Shown here piece after piece: positions 48,320-55,945 of a DNA stretch of 64,000 nucleotides. The notes under the pieces were generated by a model. The model had not been told where the DNA came from and did not search any database. It saw only the letters and a list, made by a program, of their open reading frames with translations. The stretch comes from Microbacterium sp. MYb66 (lineage in GTDB: Bacteria > Actinomycetota > Actinomycetes > Actinomycetales > Microbacteriaceae). Every line of letters starts with the position of its first letter. The first letter of the stretch is position 1. The position numbers were made by a program, and so were the translations under genes. The DNA lies in NCBI RefSeq assembly GCF_002979435.1, contig NZ_PCOV01000001.1, positions 731,422 through 795,421 on the forward strand, given 5' to 3'.

Positions 48320-48997
48320 TCAGTCGTGCTGTCCGCGCGAGGGGATGACGAGTCCGGATTCGTATGCCTGGATCACGAGCTGCGCCCGATCGCGCGCATG
48401 GAGCTTCGACATGATGCGGTTCACGTGCGTCTTGGCCGTGTGCGGTGAGATCACGAGACCTTCGGCGATGTCCTGATTCGACGCCCCGCCGGCCACGAGC
48501 AGCAGCACCTCACGTTCTCGCTCGGTGAGCTGCCGCAGCGGCTCGCTCTCCCAGGCATCCGGGCGCGGATGCTGCGGCAGCACCGAGCGCTCGATCAGCG
48601 CTCGGGTCGCCGCCGACGACAGCAGTGCCTCACCGCGATGGACCACCCGCACCGCGTCGACGATGTCATCGGGTTCGGCGCCCTTGCCGATGAACCCGCT
48701 CGCACCGGCACGGAGAGCGGCGACCACGTAGTCGTCTTCCTCGAAGGTCGTGAGGATGAGCACACGGGTGCGGCCACCCGAATCGCCGCCGCAGATCTGC
48801 GCGGTGGCGGCGATGCCGTCGAGCCCCGGCATCCGGATGTCCATCACCACGACGTCCGGCGCATCGTCCCCGACGGCGCGCACGGCGTCGACGCCGGTCG
48901 CTGCTTCCCCGATCACACGGATGCCGCCGTCGGTGAGGATGTCGCGCACGGCCTGACGCACCAAGGGCTGGTCGTCCGCGATGATCACCGTGATCAT
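48320..48997 (-). CDS. NarL/LuxR-type response regulator
   Basis: 225 residues. Receiver domain with acidic pair ADDQ, phosphoacceptor D53 in [12 protein letters not shown] and Lys in IGKGAEPDD; LuxR-type HTH at about 150-215 ([35 protein letters not shown], in part). ATG overlaps the histidine kinase stop (ATGA), so the two are a pair. Confidence 0.94.
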   Translation of the reverse strand: MITVIIADDQPLVRQAVRDILTDGGIRVIGEAATGVDAVRAVGDDAPDVVVMDIRMPGLDGIAATAQICGGDSGGRTRVLILTTFEEDDYVVAALRAGASGFIGKGAEPDDIVDAVRVVHRGEALLSSAATRALIERSVLPQHPRPDAWESEPLRQLTEREREVLLLVAGGASNQDIAEGLVISPHTAKTHVNRIMSKLHARDRAQLVIQAYESGLVIPSRGQHD

Positions 48998-50151
48998 CGG
49001 GCGCCTCCGTCGATGGGGATCCGCACGTCGAGACGGAACACCCCGTCGGCCCGACTGAGCTCGACATCTCCTCGCACCGCGAGGACGCGCTCGCGCAGAC
49101 CTCGCAGACCGTGGCCGTCCTCATCGGACACCGGATCGGTCTCGGGGACCACCTGATTCAGGACCACGAGACGGAGCGAGTCGCCTCCCGCATCGACGCT
49201 GAGGACGGCCGTGCCATCCGCGCCGTGTTTGTGGGCGTTCGTCAGCCCCTCGAGGACCACGAGATAAGCCACGTGATCGCTGGCAGGCGACAGGGCCGCG
49301 CGATCGGGGTCGTCCTGCAGAACGACGTCCAGCCCGGCCTCGCGGAACTGCGTGACGAGGCCGTCGAGACCGGCGAGGCCGACCTGCGGATGAAGATCGC
49401 GAAGGTCGTCGGGATCGTCGGAGCGCAACAGCGCCATCAGCCCGCCGATGTCGGCGAGCACAGTGCGAGACGAACGCCGGATGGTGCTCAACGCCTCTCG
49501 CGCACGCTCCGGGCGGGTCTCCAGCGCGGAAGACGCCACGCCGGCGTTCAGGCTGATGACCGAGATCTGGTGAGCCACCACGTCGTGCAGGTCGCGAGCG
49601 ATGCGCACCCGCTCCTCGGCGACGCGCCGACGCGCTTCCTCATCACGCCCCTGCTCGGCCCGCTCCGCTCGCTCGGTCATCGCGGAGACGAACTCGCGTC
49701 GCGACCGGGTCGCATCTCCGAGCGCGCCGGCGAGGGCGATGATGAAGACGAACTGCAGCGCACGGGCGTCGAAGAGATCGCCGTCGAGGGGGATCGCGTT
49801 GGAGAAGAAGACGATGGTCATCGCCGCACTCACCGTCACGATGCCGACCCACCGCCCTCGACGATCCACGACGGCGAAGGCGCTGATCGCCACTGCGATC
49901 AGCCCGCTCGGCGAGAGGATTCCCGCGAAGGCCAGAACCACCGCGCACAGCAGGCTGACCGAGAGTACGAGGAGCGGACGCCGGCGGCGCAGCGGCATCA
50001 CGGCGGCGGGGACGAGGGCCATGACGAGCAGCCATCCGGTCGCACGGAACGCCTCGTCCGGGAACGGCGACACGGCGAACACGACCACGACGGCGACCGC
50101 GATGAGGTCGCCCAGCGGCGCCGCGATTCCTGGTGGACGAGGTGCCGGCAT
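48994..50151 (-). CDS. NarX/DesK-type sensor histidine kinase
   Basis: 385 residues. About five or six N-terminal membrane segments without a large outer domain, then the HisKA_3 helix with the phosphorylated His in RIARDLHDVVAHQISVISL and an ATPase domain with EGLTNAHKHG. The usual DxGxG is degraded (VVLNQVVPETDPVSDEDGHG) but GLRGLRERV is kept. Signal unknown. AATACT six bases before the ATG suggests a leaderless message. Confidence 0.92.
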   Translation of the reverse strand: MPAPRPPGIAAPLGDLIAVAVVVVFAVSPFPDEAFRATGWLLVMALVPAAVMPLRRRRPLLVLSVSLLCAVVLAFAGILSPSGLIAVAISAFAVVDRRGRWVGIVTVSAAMTIVFFSNAIPLDGDLFDARALQFVFIIALAGALGDATRSRREFVSAMTERAERAEQGRDEEARRRVAEERVRIARDLHDVVAHQISVISLNAGVASSALETRPERAREALSTIRRSSRTVLADIGGLMALLRSDDPDDLRDLHPQVGLAGLDGLVTQFREAGLDVVLQDDPDRAALSPASDHVAYLVVLEGLTNAHKHGADGTAVLSVDAGGDSLRLVVLNQVVPETDPVSDEDGHGLRGLRERVLAVRGDVELSRADGVFRLDVRIPIDGGAR

Positions 50152-50157
50152 CCCTCC

Positions 50158-50163
50158 AGTATT
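50158..50163 (-). promoter_or_regulatory. candidate leaderless -10 of the histidine kinase gene
   Basis: AATACT, six bases (GGAGGG), ATG 50151. Confidence 0.4.
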
Positions 50164-50205
50164 CCCCGCGACGCGCGGTACCGGATCCCCCGCCGGGATG
50201 AGCCG

Positions 50206-50229
50206 CGTGTACCGCGATCGCAGTACACG
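50206..50229. promoter_or_regulatory. 24-bp near-perfect palindrome, possible operator
   Basis: Arms CGTGTAC and GTACACG flank GCGATCGC; of 24 positions only one symmetric pair breaks the symmetry. It lies between the divergent kinase and hydrolase genes, 55 bases from the former and 88 from the latter. A candidate site for the neighbouring response regulator or another dimeric repressor. Confidence 0.5.
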
Positions 50230-50316
50230 GGTGTCTGCGTCAGGTCGATGCGGCAGCAGGTGCCCGGCGGCACGCTGGAAGGAGGGCGCGCAGCGAGTGC
50301 GTCGAGAGAGGTCGGC

Positions 50317-51267
50317 ATGAAGAAGCCTGTCAGGAGAGCGCTCATCGCGCTCACATCCGTCGTCGCCGTGATCGCGGTCGGACTGACGACGACCACCGTC
50401 GGGAATGCGGTGGCCACCGCGGTCGAACAGGATCGGATCGAACCGTACGGGCAGAAGGTCACCGTCGACGGTCAGGAGATGAACGTCCTGATCACCGGTG
50501 CGGGCACGGAGGACGTCGTCCTCCTCCCGGGGTTCGGCACCGCGTCTCCCGTACTCGACTTCGAGCCGCTCGTGGCCGACCTCGCGAAGGATCACCGTGT
50601 CATCGTGGTCGAGCCCTTCGGCTACGGATTGAGCGACGGCACGGATCGCGCACGCACCACCGACAACATCGTGACGGAGACGCACGCCGCTCTCCGCGAG
50701 CTGGGGTTCGACGACTACGTCCTGATGGGGCACTCCATCGCCGGCATCTACGGCATCCAGTTCGCGACCCGCTATCCCGATGAGGTGCGGGCGTTCGTCG
50801 GGATCGACAGCAGCGTCCCCGGGCAGCCCGGCTCGGACACCGAGCTGCCCGTCGGGCTCTTCGGCGCCGCGAAGAACCTTGGGCTGGTGCGACTCATCGC
50901 CTCCTTCCGCGGCACGGGCTACGACGCGTCCGTCTACTCCGAGGAGGCGCGCGAGCAGATCGCCCTGCTCACGAACCGGAACACACTGAGCCCCACATAT
51001 CTGAACGCGATGTCCCTGCTTCACGCGAACTTCGAGGACGCGCTCGACACGAGCTTCCCGGAAGACCTCCCGCTGTTGCTGTTCGTCGTGGCGGACAATC
51101 CGACCGTGCCCACGTGGGTCGGGTTGCACGAGGAGCAGGCCGCGGCCGTCACGGACGGAACGGTCGTCCCCCTCGACGGGGAGCATTACCTCCACCACAC
51201 GCACGCATCGGAGATCGCCGACGAGTTCCGCTCCTGGGAGCGCAGCAGGATGCCCGCCGCGGAGTGA
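50317..51267 (+). CDS. membrane-anchored or secreted alpha/beta hydrolase
   Basis: 316 residues. A basic start and hydrophobic stretch (ALIALTSVVAVIAVGLTTTTVG) form a signal anchor. VLLPGFGTASP is the oxyanion loop, GHSIAG holds the nucleophile (Ala instead of Gly after it), and the His is probably in DGEHYLHHTH. Substrate unknown. GAGAGAGG precedes ATG 50317. Convergent with the DUF2807 gene. Confidence 0.85.
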   Translation: MKKPVRRALIALTSVVAVIAVGLTTTTVGNAVATAVEQDRIEPYGQKVTVDGQEMNVLITGAGTEDVVLLPGFGTASPVLDFEPLVADLAKDHRVIVVEPFGYGLSDGTDRARTTDNIVTETHAALRELGFDDYVLMGHSIAGIYGIQFATRYPDEVRAFVGIDSSVPGQPGSDTELPVGLFGAAKNLGLVRLIASFRGTGYDASVYSEEAREQIALLTNRNTLSPTYLNAMSLLHANFEDALDTSFPEDLPLLLFVVADNPTVPTWVGLHEEQAAAVTDGTVVPLDGEHYLHHTHASEIADEFRSWERSRMPAAE

Positions 51268-51287
51268 CGGTGGATCCCGCGGTGAGC

Positions 51288-52061
51288 TCAGCGCCGGCTG
51301 AGCTCACCCGATCCCGACACGTCCTTCGTGACCCGGGCACCGCCGCCGTAGAAGACATCGCCACTGCCGTCGAGGATCACCTCGAGCCGGGCATCCGCGG
51401 AGATGTCGGCACCCCCGGAACCATGGACCTCGAGGAAGACCTCGGCGCTGCGGAGACCGGTTGCCTGATAGTCGCCGCTCCCGTTCAGCTCGACCCGCTG
51501 CGTCCCTGCGGTCCCGTCGATGGCGGCTCCGCCCGCGCCGCCGATGCGCACCGAGAGGTTGTCCACCTTCGCATCCTCGACGGTGACCTCCCCGGAGCCG
51601 TCCATCGTGATCTCGGCGCTCATCGCGTCGATGCCGGTGGCGTCGACGTCACCTGAGCCGCTGACGATGATCGTGGGCTCGCTCGCTCCCGTGAAGTCGA
51701 CCCTCGCGTCGCCGGAGCCGAGCACCGTGACCGATTCCAAGGCAGTCACGGTGAGCTCGTAGCTGATCTTCGCGTTGCGCGGCATCGAATCGCCGGCCCA
51801 GTCCAGGCGCAGCGCGCCGTCCGAGACTTCGGCGGTCAGACGGTCGATGATCCGTTCTCCGGCAGTCACGGTCAGAGAGGGAGTTGTGCCGATCCGGACC
51901 GTCAGGTCGCCTTCGGTGCGGAGCTCCACCACGCGCACATCGGTGATCTCGCGCTGCTCGGCGACCAGCGGGCTCGAGTCGAACGACGCGCACCCCGCGA
52001 GTGCGGTCGCGACCGCGACGAGGAGGGCTGCGGCGGAAGCGGTGAGGAGATGTGAGCGCAT
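51288..52061 (-). CDS. DUF2807 (auto-transporter adhesin head-like) lipoprotein
   Basis: 257 residues. Signal peptide ending in the lipobox ALAGC (Cys 24). The rest is a repetitive beta-helix with Gly-Ser-Gly-Asp turns (VLGSGDARVDF, VSGSGDVDATG, LNGSGDYQATG, LDGSGDVFYGG), the mark of DUF2807. Function unknown; outer surface, membrane-anchored. TACTCT lies six bases before the ATG. Confidence 0.9.
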   Translation of the reverse strand: MRSHLLTASAAALLVAVATALAGCASFDSSPLVAEQREITDVRVVELRTEGDLTVRIGTTPSLTVTAGERIIDRLTAEVSDGALRLDWAGDSMPRNAKISYELTVTALESVTVLGSGDARVDFTGASEPTIIVSGSGDVDATGIDAMSAEITMDGSGEVTVEDAKVDNLSVRIGGAGGAAIDGTAGTQRVELNGSGDYQATGLRSAEVFLEVHGSGGADISADARLEVILDGSGDVFYGGGARVTKDVSGSGELSRR

Positions 52062-52067
52062 GCCGTC

Positions 52068-52073
52068 AGAGTA
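52068..52073 (-). promoter_or_regulatory. candidate leaderless -10 of the DUF2807 gene
   Basis: TACTCT, six bases (GACGGC), ATG 52061; no ribosome binding site. Confidence 0.5.
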
Positions 52074-52167
52074 GGTATCCGACGAAGCCGCCCGACAGCT
52101 ACCGGGGTGCCATTGTGATCTGCCTCCTGGGAGTGAGTCCGGACGCCCCGACCTGCCCGACTTCACG

Positions 52168-52173
52168 TAGCGT
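52168..52173 (+). promoter_or_regulatory. candidate leaderless -10 of the DoxX-like gene
   Basis: TAGCGT, six bases (GAACGG), ATG 52180; no ribosome binding site. Confidence 0.5.
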
Positions 52174-52179
52174 GAACGG

Positions 52180-52593
52180 ATGGACAGAGCAGTCGCACGA
52201 TGGATCCTGGCGATCGCGCTCGGCGCGATCGGGGTCGGCCACTTCCTCAGCACCCGCGGATTCCGGGTGGTGGTGCCGGACTGGGCCACCCGCCTGACCA
52301 GGCTCGACAAGGACACCATCGTGATCGCCTCTGGCGCCGCTGAGGTCGCGCTCGCCGCAGGGCTGCTCGCACTGCCGAAAGAACGCCGCCGCATCGGCTG
52401 GGCGACCGCCGCGTTCTTCGTCGTCGTGATGCCCGGGAACATCCATCAGTGGCAGACCAAGCGCTCGACGCCGGGACTCGACACGGATGCCCGACGATTC
52501 GGCAGGCTGTTCCTCCAGCCGGTCCTCGTCCTGTGGGCGCTGTGGTCGACCGGGGACGAGGCACCCCGCCGCCGTGACCGCCGTCGGCGTTGA
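52180..52593 (+). CDS. DoxX-like membrane protein
   Basis: 137 residues, four membrane segments, with ALGAIGVGHFLS at the start and GAAEVALAAGLLALP and MPGNIHQW in the order seen in DoxX-like proteins. Its role is not known. The photolyase gene begins 39 bases later but seems to have its own start signal. Confidence 0.8.
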   Translation: MDRAVARWILAIALGAIGVGHFLSTRGFRVVVPDWATRLTRLDKDTIVIASGAAEVALAAGLLALPKERRRIGWATAAFFVVVMPGNIHQWQTKRSTPGLDTDARRFGRLFLQPVLVLWALWSTGDEAPRRRDRRRR

Positions 52594-52620
52594 GCGACGA
52601 ACCATCCCCGTGAGCTCGAA

Positions 52621-52626
52621 GAGAAT
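52621..52626 (+). promoter_or_regulatory. candidate leaderless -10 of the photolyase gene
   Basis: GAGAAT, six bases (GGTCCC), ATG 52633. Confidence 0.4.
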
Positions 52627-52632
52627 GGTCCC

Positions 52633-53985
52633 ATGACATCCCCCTCGCTCGTGTGGTTCCGCGATGATCTCCGTCTCGCCGACAACCCGGCGCTGCGCGC
52701 CGCGATCGATCGAGACGAACCGGTCATCGCGCTGTATGTGCTCGACGAGGAGTCGCCGGGCATCCGGCCCCTCGGCGGCGCTGCCCGTTGGTGGCTGCAC
52801 CACTCGCTGGCATCACTGGACGAACGTCTCCGCGAGCGTGGCGGTGCACTCGTCCTGCGTCGCGGCGCCGCCGATCGCGTCGTGCGTGAGACGGTGGCGG
52901 AGGTCGGAGCAGGCGCGGTGTTCTGGAACCGCCGGTACGGGGGTGCCGCGCGCGAGATCGACTCGGCACTGAAGTCGTCGCTCCGGGCCGACGGACTCGA
53001 GGTCACCTCCTTCGCTGGCTCCCTGCTGCACGAACCGTGGACGGTGACGACCAGCAGCGGGACGCACTACTCCGTCTTCACCCCGTTCTGGCGCGCGTGC
53101 CTCGCGCTGCCGGCACCCCGAGCTCCGCTGCCGGAGCCGCGCGCAGTCGACGGCCCGGATCGTGCTCCCGCATCCGATGCCCTCGACGACTGGGATCTGC
53201 TGCCCACCCGTCCCGATTGGGCCGGTGGCCTGCGCGAGACCTGGGAGCCCGGCGAGCCCGCCGCGCGACGGCGCCTGCGACGCTTCCTCGACGAGGACAT
53301 CGCACACTACGACCGCGCCCGCGACGAGCCGTCTGCCGGAGCGACCTCGTTGCTGTCCCCCCATCTGCGCTGGGGAGAGATCAGCCCGTTCACCGTCTAC
53401 GACGAGGCCGTCACGGTCGACGGTGCCGGTGGCTTCCTGTCCGAGCTCGGCTGGCGCGAGTTCGCCTGGCACACGCTGTACCACGCGCCCGACCTCGCGA
53501 CCGAGAATCTGCGTCCGGAGTTCGACGCGTTCCCCTGGCCCCCGTTGGACACGGCCCATCTCGAGGCTTGGCAGCACGGGGAGACCGGTGTGCCGCTGGT
53601 GGATGCCGGAATGCGCGAACTCCGGCATACCGGCTACATGCACAACCGGGTGCGGATGGTCGCGGCCTCGTTCCTGGTGAAGAACCTGCTCATCGACTGG
53701 CGCCTCGGCGAGGAGTGGTTCTGGGACACTCTCGTCGACGCGGACGAGGCCAACAACCCGTTCAACTGGCAGTGGGTGGCAGGATCCGGTGCCGACGCTG
53801 CCCCCTACTTCCGCATCTTCAACCCTGAGCTCCAGGCGAAGAAGTTCGACCCGCAGCACCTGTACATCTCGCGCTGGGCGTCGGATGCACCGGCCGTGCC
53901 TCTCGTCGACCTGGGCGCGACGCGGAAGGCCGCGCTCGCCGCGTACGACGTGGTCAAGCGGGCAGCAGGCTCATCGCGTCCGTGA
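52633..53985 (+). CDS. phr: deoxyribodipyrimidine photolyase
   Basis: Uses light to split cyclobutane pyrimidine dimers. 450 residues, class I cryptochrome/photolyase. N-terminal antenna domain (LVWFRDDLRLADNPAL), FAD domain with LGWREFAWHTLYH, GVPLVDAGMRELRHTGYMHNRVRMVAASFLVKNLL (in part) and WQWVAGSGADAAPYFRIFNP. The Trp residues of the electron-transfer chain appear present. No ribosome binding site. Confidence 0.94.
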   Translation: MTSPSLVWFRDDLRLADNPALRAAIDRDEPVIALYVLDEESPGIRPLGGAARWWLHHSLASLDERLRERGGALVLRRGAADRVVRETVAEVGAGAVFWNRRYGGAAREIDSALKSSLRADGLEVTSFAGSLLHEPWTVTTSSGTHYSVFTPFWRACLALPAPRAPLPEPRAVDGPDRAPASDALDDWDLLPTRPDWAGGLRETWEPGEPAARRRLRRFLDEDIAHYDRARDEPSAGATSLLSPHLRWGEISPFTVYDEAVTVDGAGGFLSELGWREFAWHTLYHAPDLATENLRPEFDAFPWPPLDTAHLEAWQHGETGVPLVDAGMRELRHTGYMHNRVRMVAASFLVKNLLIDWRLGEEWFWDTLVDADEANNPFNWQWVAGSGADAAPYFRIFNPELQAKKFDPQHLYISRWASDAPAVPLVDLGATRKAALAAYDVVKRAAGSSRP

Positions 53986-54046
53986 GCCGGGCGACAAGCC
54001 CGATGCCCGATCGCTCAGCCCGGCGAGGCGGTCGCGGGGTCCATGC

Positions 54047-54052
54047 CAGACT
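54047..54052 (+). promoter_or_regulatory. candidate leaderless -10 of the copper-cluster membrane protein gene
   Basis: CAGACT, six bases (GGATCC), GTG 54059. Confidence 0.45.
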
Positions 54053-54058
54053 GGATCC

Positions 54059-54664
54059 GTGACCGAGTCCAGGAAGCCAGCCGTCGTCCGCGGCTTCGCT
54101 GCTTCGTCACTCGCGATCTTCGTCGCTCTCGCCGGCCACGTCTCCGGTGGCGGCCAGATGCCCGGCGCACTCGGCATCCTCGTGCCGTGGATCTTCTCCT
54201 TCATGATCTGCGTACTGCTCGCGGGGCGTTCACTCTCGTTGATCCGACTCGGCATCTCGGTCGCCGTGAGTCAGTTCCTGTTCCACACCCTCTTCGTCCT
54301 CGGTACCTTCACCCCCTCCGGAATCCCCACGTCCCACGTGCACGGCGCACCGCTCGTACTGCCGCCCACCACCGGAATCCCCGAAGCAGTCGCCGTGGAC
54401 GCCTCGATGTGGCTCGCTCACGGTCTTGCTGCACTGCTGACGGTCGCCGCTCTGCACCGGGGCGAGCGGCTCGTCCTCGCTGTACGCGACCTCGCGGTCC
54501 AGGTGGTCCGGTGGCTGCGGCGCCGTGTCGACCACGTCCTGGTGCTTCCGGCGCTTCCTGCATCGAGAGTCCTCCGCGGTCGCTTCGCTGTCGCGCACGC
54601 AGACGACAGTCTTCTCCTCGCGACGCTTCGGGGCCGAGCCCCACCCCTCGCCGCTGCGATCTGA
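54059..54664 (+). CDS. multi-pass membrane protein of the copper cluster
   Basis: 201 residues, unknown. Four hydrophobic segments in the first 140 residues (for example GALGILVPWIFSFMICVLLAG, LGISVAVSQFLFHTLFVLG, WLAHGLAALLTVAAL) with an outer loop holding HVHG between them, which could bind metal. The C-terminal 50 residues are Arg-rich and cytoplasmic. Start GTG 54059 (VTESRKPAVV), chosen from the leaderless spacing. It lies just before copC on the same strand. Confidence 0.7.
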   Translation: MTESRKPAVVRGFAASSLAIFVALAGHVSGGGQMPGALGILVPWIFSFMICVLLAGRSLSLIRLGISVAVSQFLFHTLFVLGTFTPSGIPTSHVHGAPLVLPPTTGIPEAVAVDASMWLAHGLAALLTVAALHRGERLVLAVRDLAVQVVRWLRRRVDHVLVLPALPASRVLRGRFAVAHADDSLLLATLRGRAPPLAAAI

Positions 54665-54704
54665 TCCGCATCCTCGGCTGTTCGCGGCCGCGAGGTGCGC
54701 CCTG

Positions 54705-54760
54705 CCGCGCGCATCCGATGCGCGCGGGTTCTGACGTATGCATGCACGTCGCATCCGCGA
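54705..54760. promoter_or_regulatory. two palindromes in the copC leader
   Basis: 54705-54727 is an inverted repeat with 11-bp arms (CCGCGCGCATC and GATGCGCGCGG) around one base; about 54744-54761 has ACGTCGC-ATCC-GCGACGT. Neither is followed by a T-run. They may be an RNA hairpin ending the previous gene or operators; they do not resemble the CsoR copper box. Confidence 0.45.
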
Positions 54761-54782
54761 CGTCTGACGAGAGGCCCTTCCT

Positions 54783-55400
54783 ATGTCCCCTGTCCGCAGG
54801 ATCGCGGCCGGGTTGGCGCTGGCGACGGTCGCGACCTTCGCGATCGCGACGCCGGCGTCCGCCCACGACCAGTTGATATCCAGCACGCCCGCTGCCGACG
54901 AAAGGCTGACGACTCCACCAGAGAGCATCACGATGACGTTCTCGGGTGAGCTCCTGGTCCTCGATGAATCATCGACCGGGGCCGTCGTCCTGGTCGTGGA
55001 CTCATCAGGCAAGGACTGGGTCGCCGGAGACGTCACTGTGGCCGGGCGCACGGTCACCGCCGCGCTCGCGCCCGGTATGCCGTCCGCCGGCTACCAGGTC
55101 CGCTGGCAGGTGGTGTCCGAAGACGGTCATCCGATCGCGGGGGTCGTCCCGTTCACGGTCGGCGATGCCGAGCCGATGGCGACGGCAGCGACGAACGGTG
55201 GGGCGGACGCCTCTTCGACATCGACAGAACAGTCAGATCAGACCGTATCCGAGATCGGCGGCACCCTCAGGGTGCTGCTCATCGGCGCAGGTGGGGCGGC
55301 CATCGCCGTCCTCGTCCTCGTGCTCGTTCGATTCCTTCGTCGTCCCCGGACGACAGCCGCACCGCCGGAGGCCGGCGGTTCCGCGGCAGATGATCTGTGA
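54783..55400 (+). CDS. copC: CopC-like copper-binding protein with C-terminal anchor
   Basis: 205 residues. Sec signal 1-27 (ATPASA), leaving His 28 as the mature N-terminus, the copper-binding brace residue of CopC. The beta-sandwich ends with VSEDGHPIAGVVPFTVGD, which has a second His ligand. A Ser/Thr-rich linker leads to a membrane helix (VLLIGAGGAAIAVLVLVLVRF, about 163-183). Holds copper outside the cell. GAGAGG precedes the ATG. Confidence 0.92.
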   Translation: MSPVRRIAAGLALATVATFAIATPASAHDQLISSTPAADERLTTPPESITMTFSGELLVLDESSTGAVVLVVDSSGKDWVAGDVTVAGRTVTAALAPGMPSAGYQVRWQVVSEDGHPIAGVVPFTVGDAEPMATAATNGGADASSTSTEQSDQTVSEIGGTLRVLLIGAGGAAIAVLVLVLVRFLRRPRTTAAPPEAGGSAADDL

Positions 55401-55411
55401 AAGGCACCATC

Positions 55412-55945
55412 ATGAACACCAGCAAGACACTCCCCCGACTCGCCGCTGTCATCGCGGTCTCGTTGCTCGCTCTGACCGGGTGCGCCACGGAGAGCGCGCC
55501 GGCGGAGTCGGAGACCGTCCCGGCCGGCGATGTCGTCACCATCGAGGACGCCTGGGCGAAGTCAGCCGAAGAAGGCATGTCCGCCGCCTTCGGCACCCTC
55601 ATGAACAACGGCGACGACGACGTGACCGTCGTTTCGGTCTCGTCTGACGCCTCGACCATGTTGGAGCTGCACGAGACGGTCGAGAACGAAGCCGGTGAGA
55701 TGGTGATGCGCGAGATCGCGGGCGGTTTCGTCATCCCCGCCGGCGGTCGGCTCGCGCTGGAGCCCGGAGCGAATCACATCATGATGATGGACCTCATCGC
55801 CCCGCTGGTCGCCGGCGACGAGGTCACCTTCACGCTCACGTTCGACGACGATTCCACGTACGAGTTCTCGGCTCCGGTCAAGGACTACTCGGGCGCGAAC
55901 GAGAACTACGAGGACGGCGGCGAGCACGAGGGCATGGATCACTGA
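55412..55945 (+). CDS. PCuAC-family copper chaperone lipoprotein
   Basis: 177 residues. Lipobox LALTGC. The copper motif H(M)...M...HxM is seen as ELHETV, MVMREI and HIMMMDL, and a C-terminal His/Glu/Asp-rich tail could add sites. Likely carries Cu(I) outside the membrane to oxidases or to the other copper proteins here. Start ATG 55412 with GAAAGG; a GTG 15 bases upstream is possible. TGATG junction to the peroxidase gene. Confidence 0.9.
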   Translation: MNTSKTLPRLAAVIAVSLLALTGCATESAPAESETVPAGDVVTIEDAWAKSAEEGMSAAFGTLMNNGDDDVTVVSVSSDASTMLELHETVENEAGEMVMREIAGGFVIPAGGRLALEPGANHIMMMDLIAPLVAGDEVTFTLTFDDDSTYEFSAPVKDYSGANENYEDGGEHEGMDH

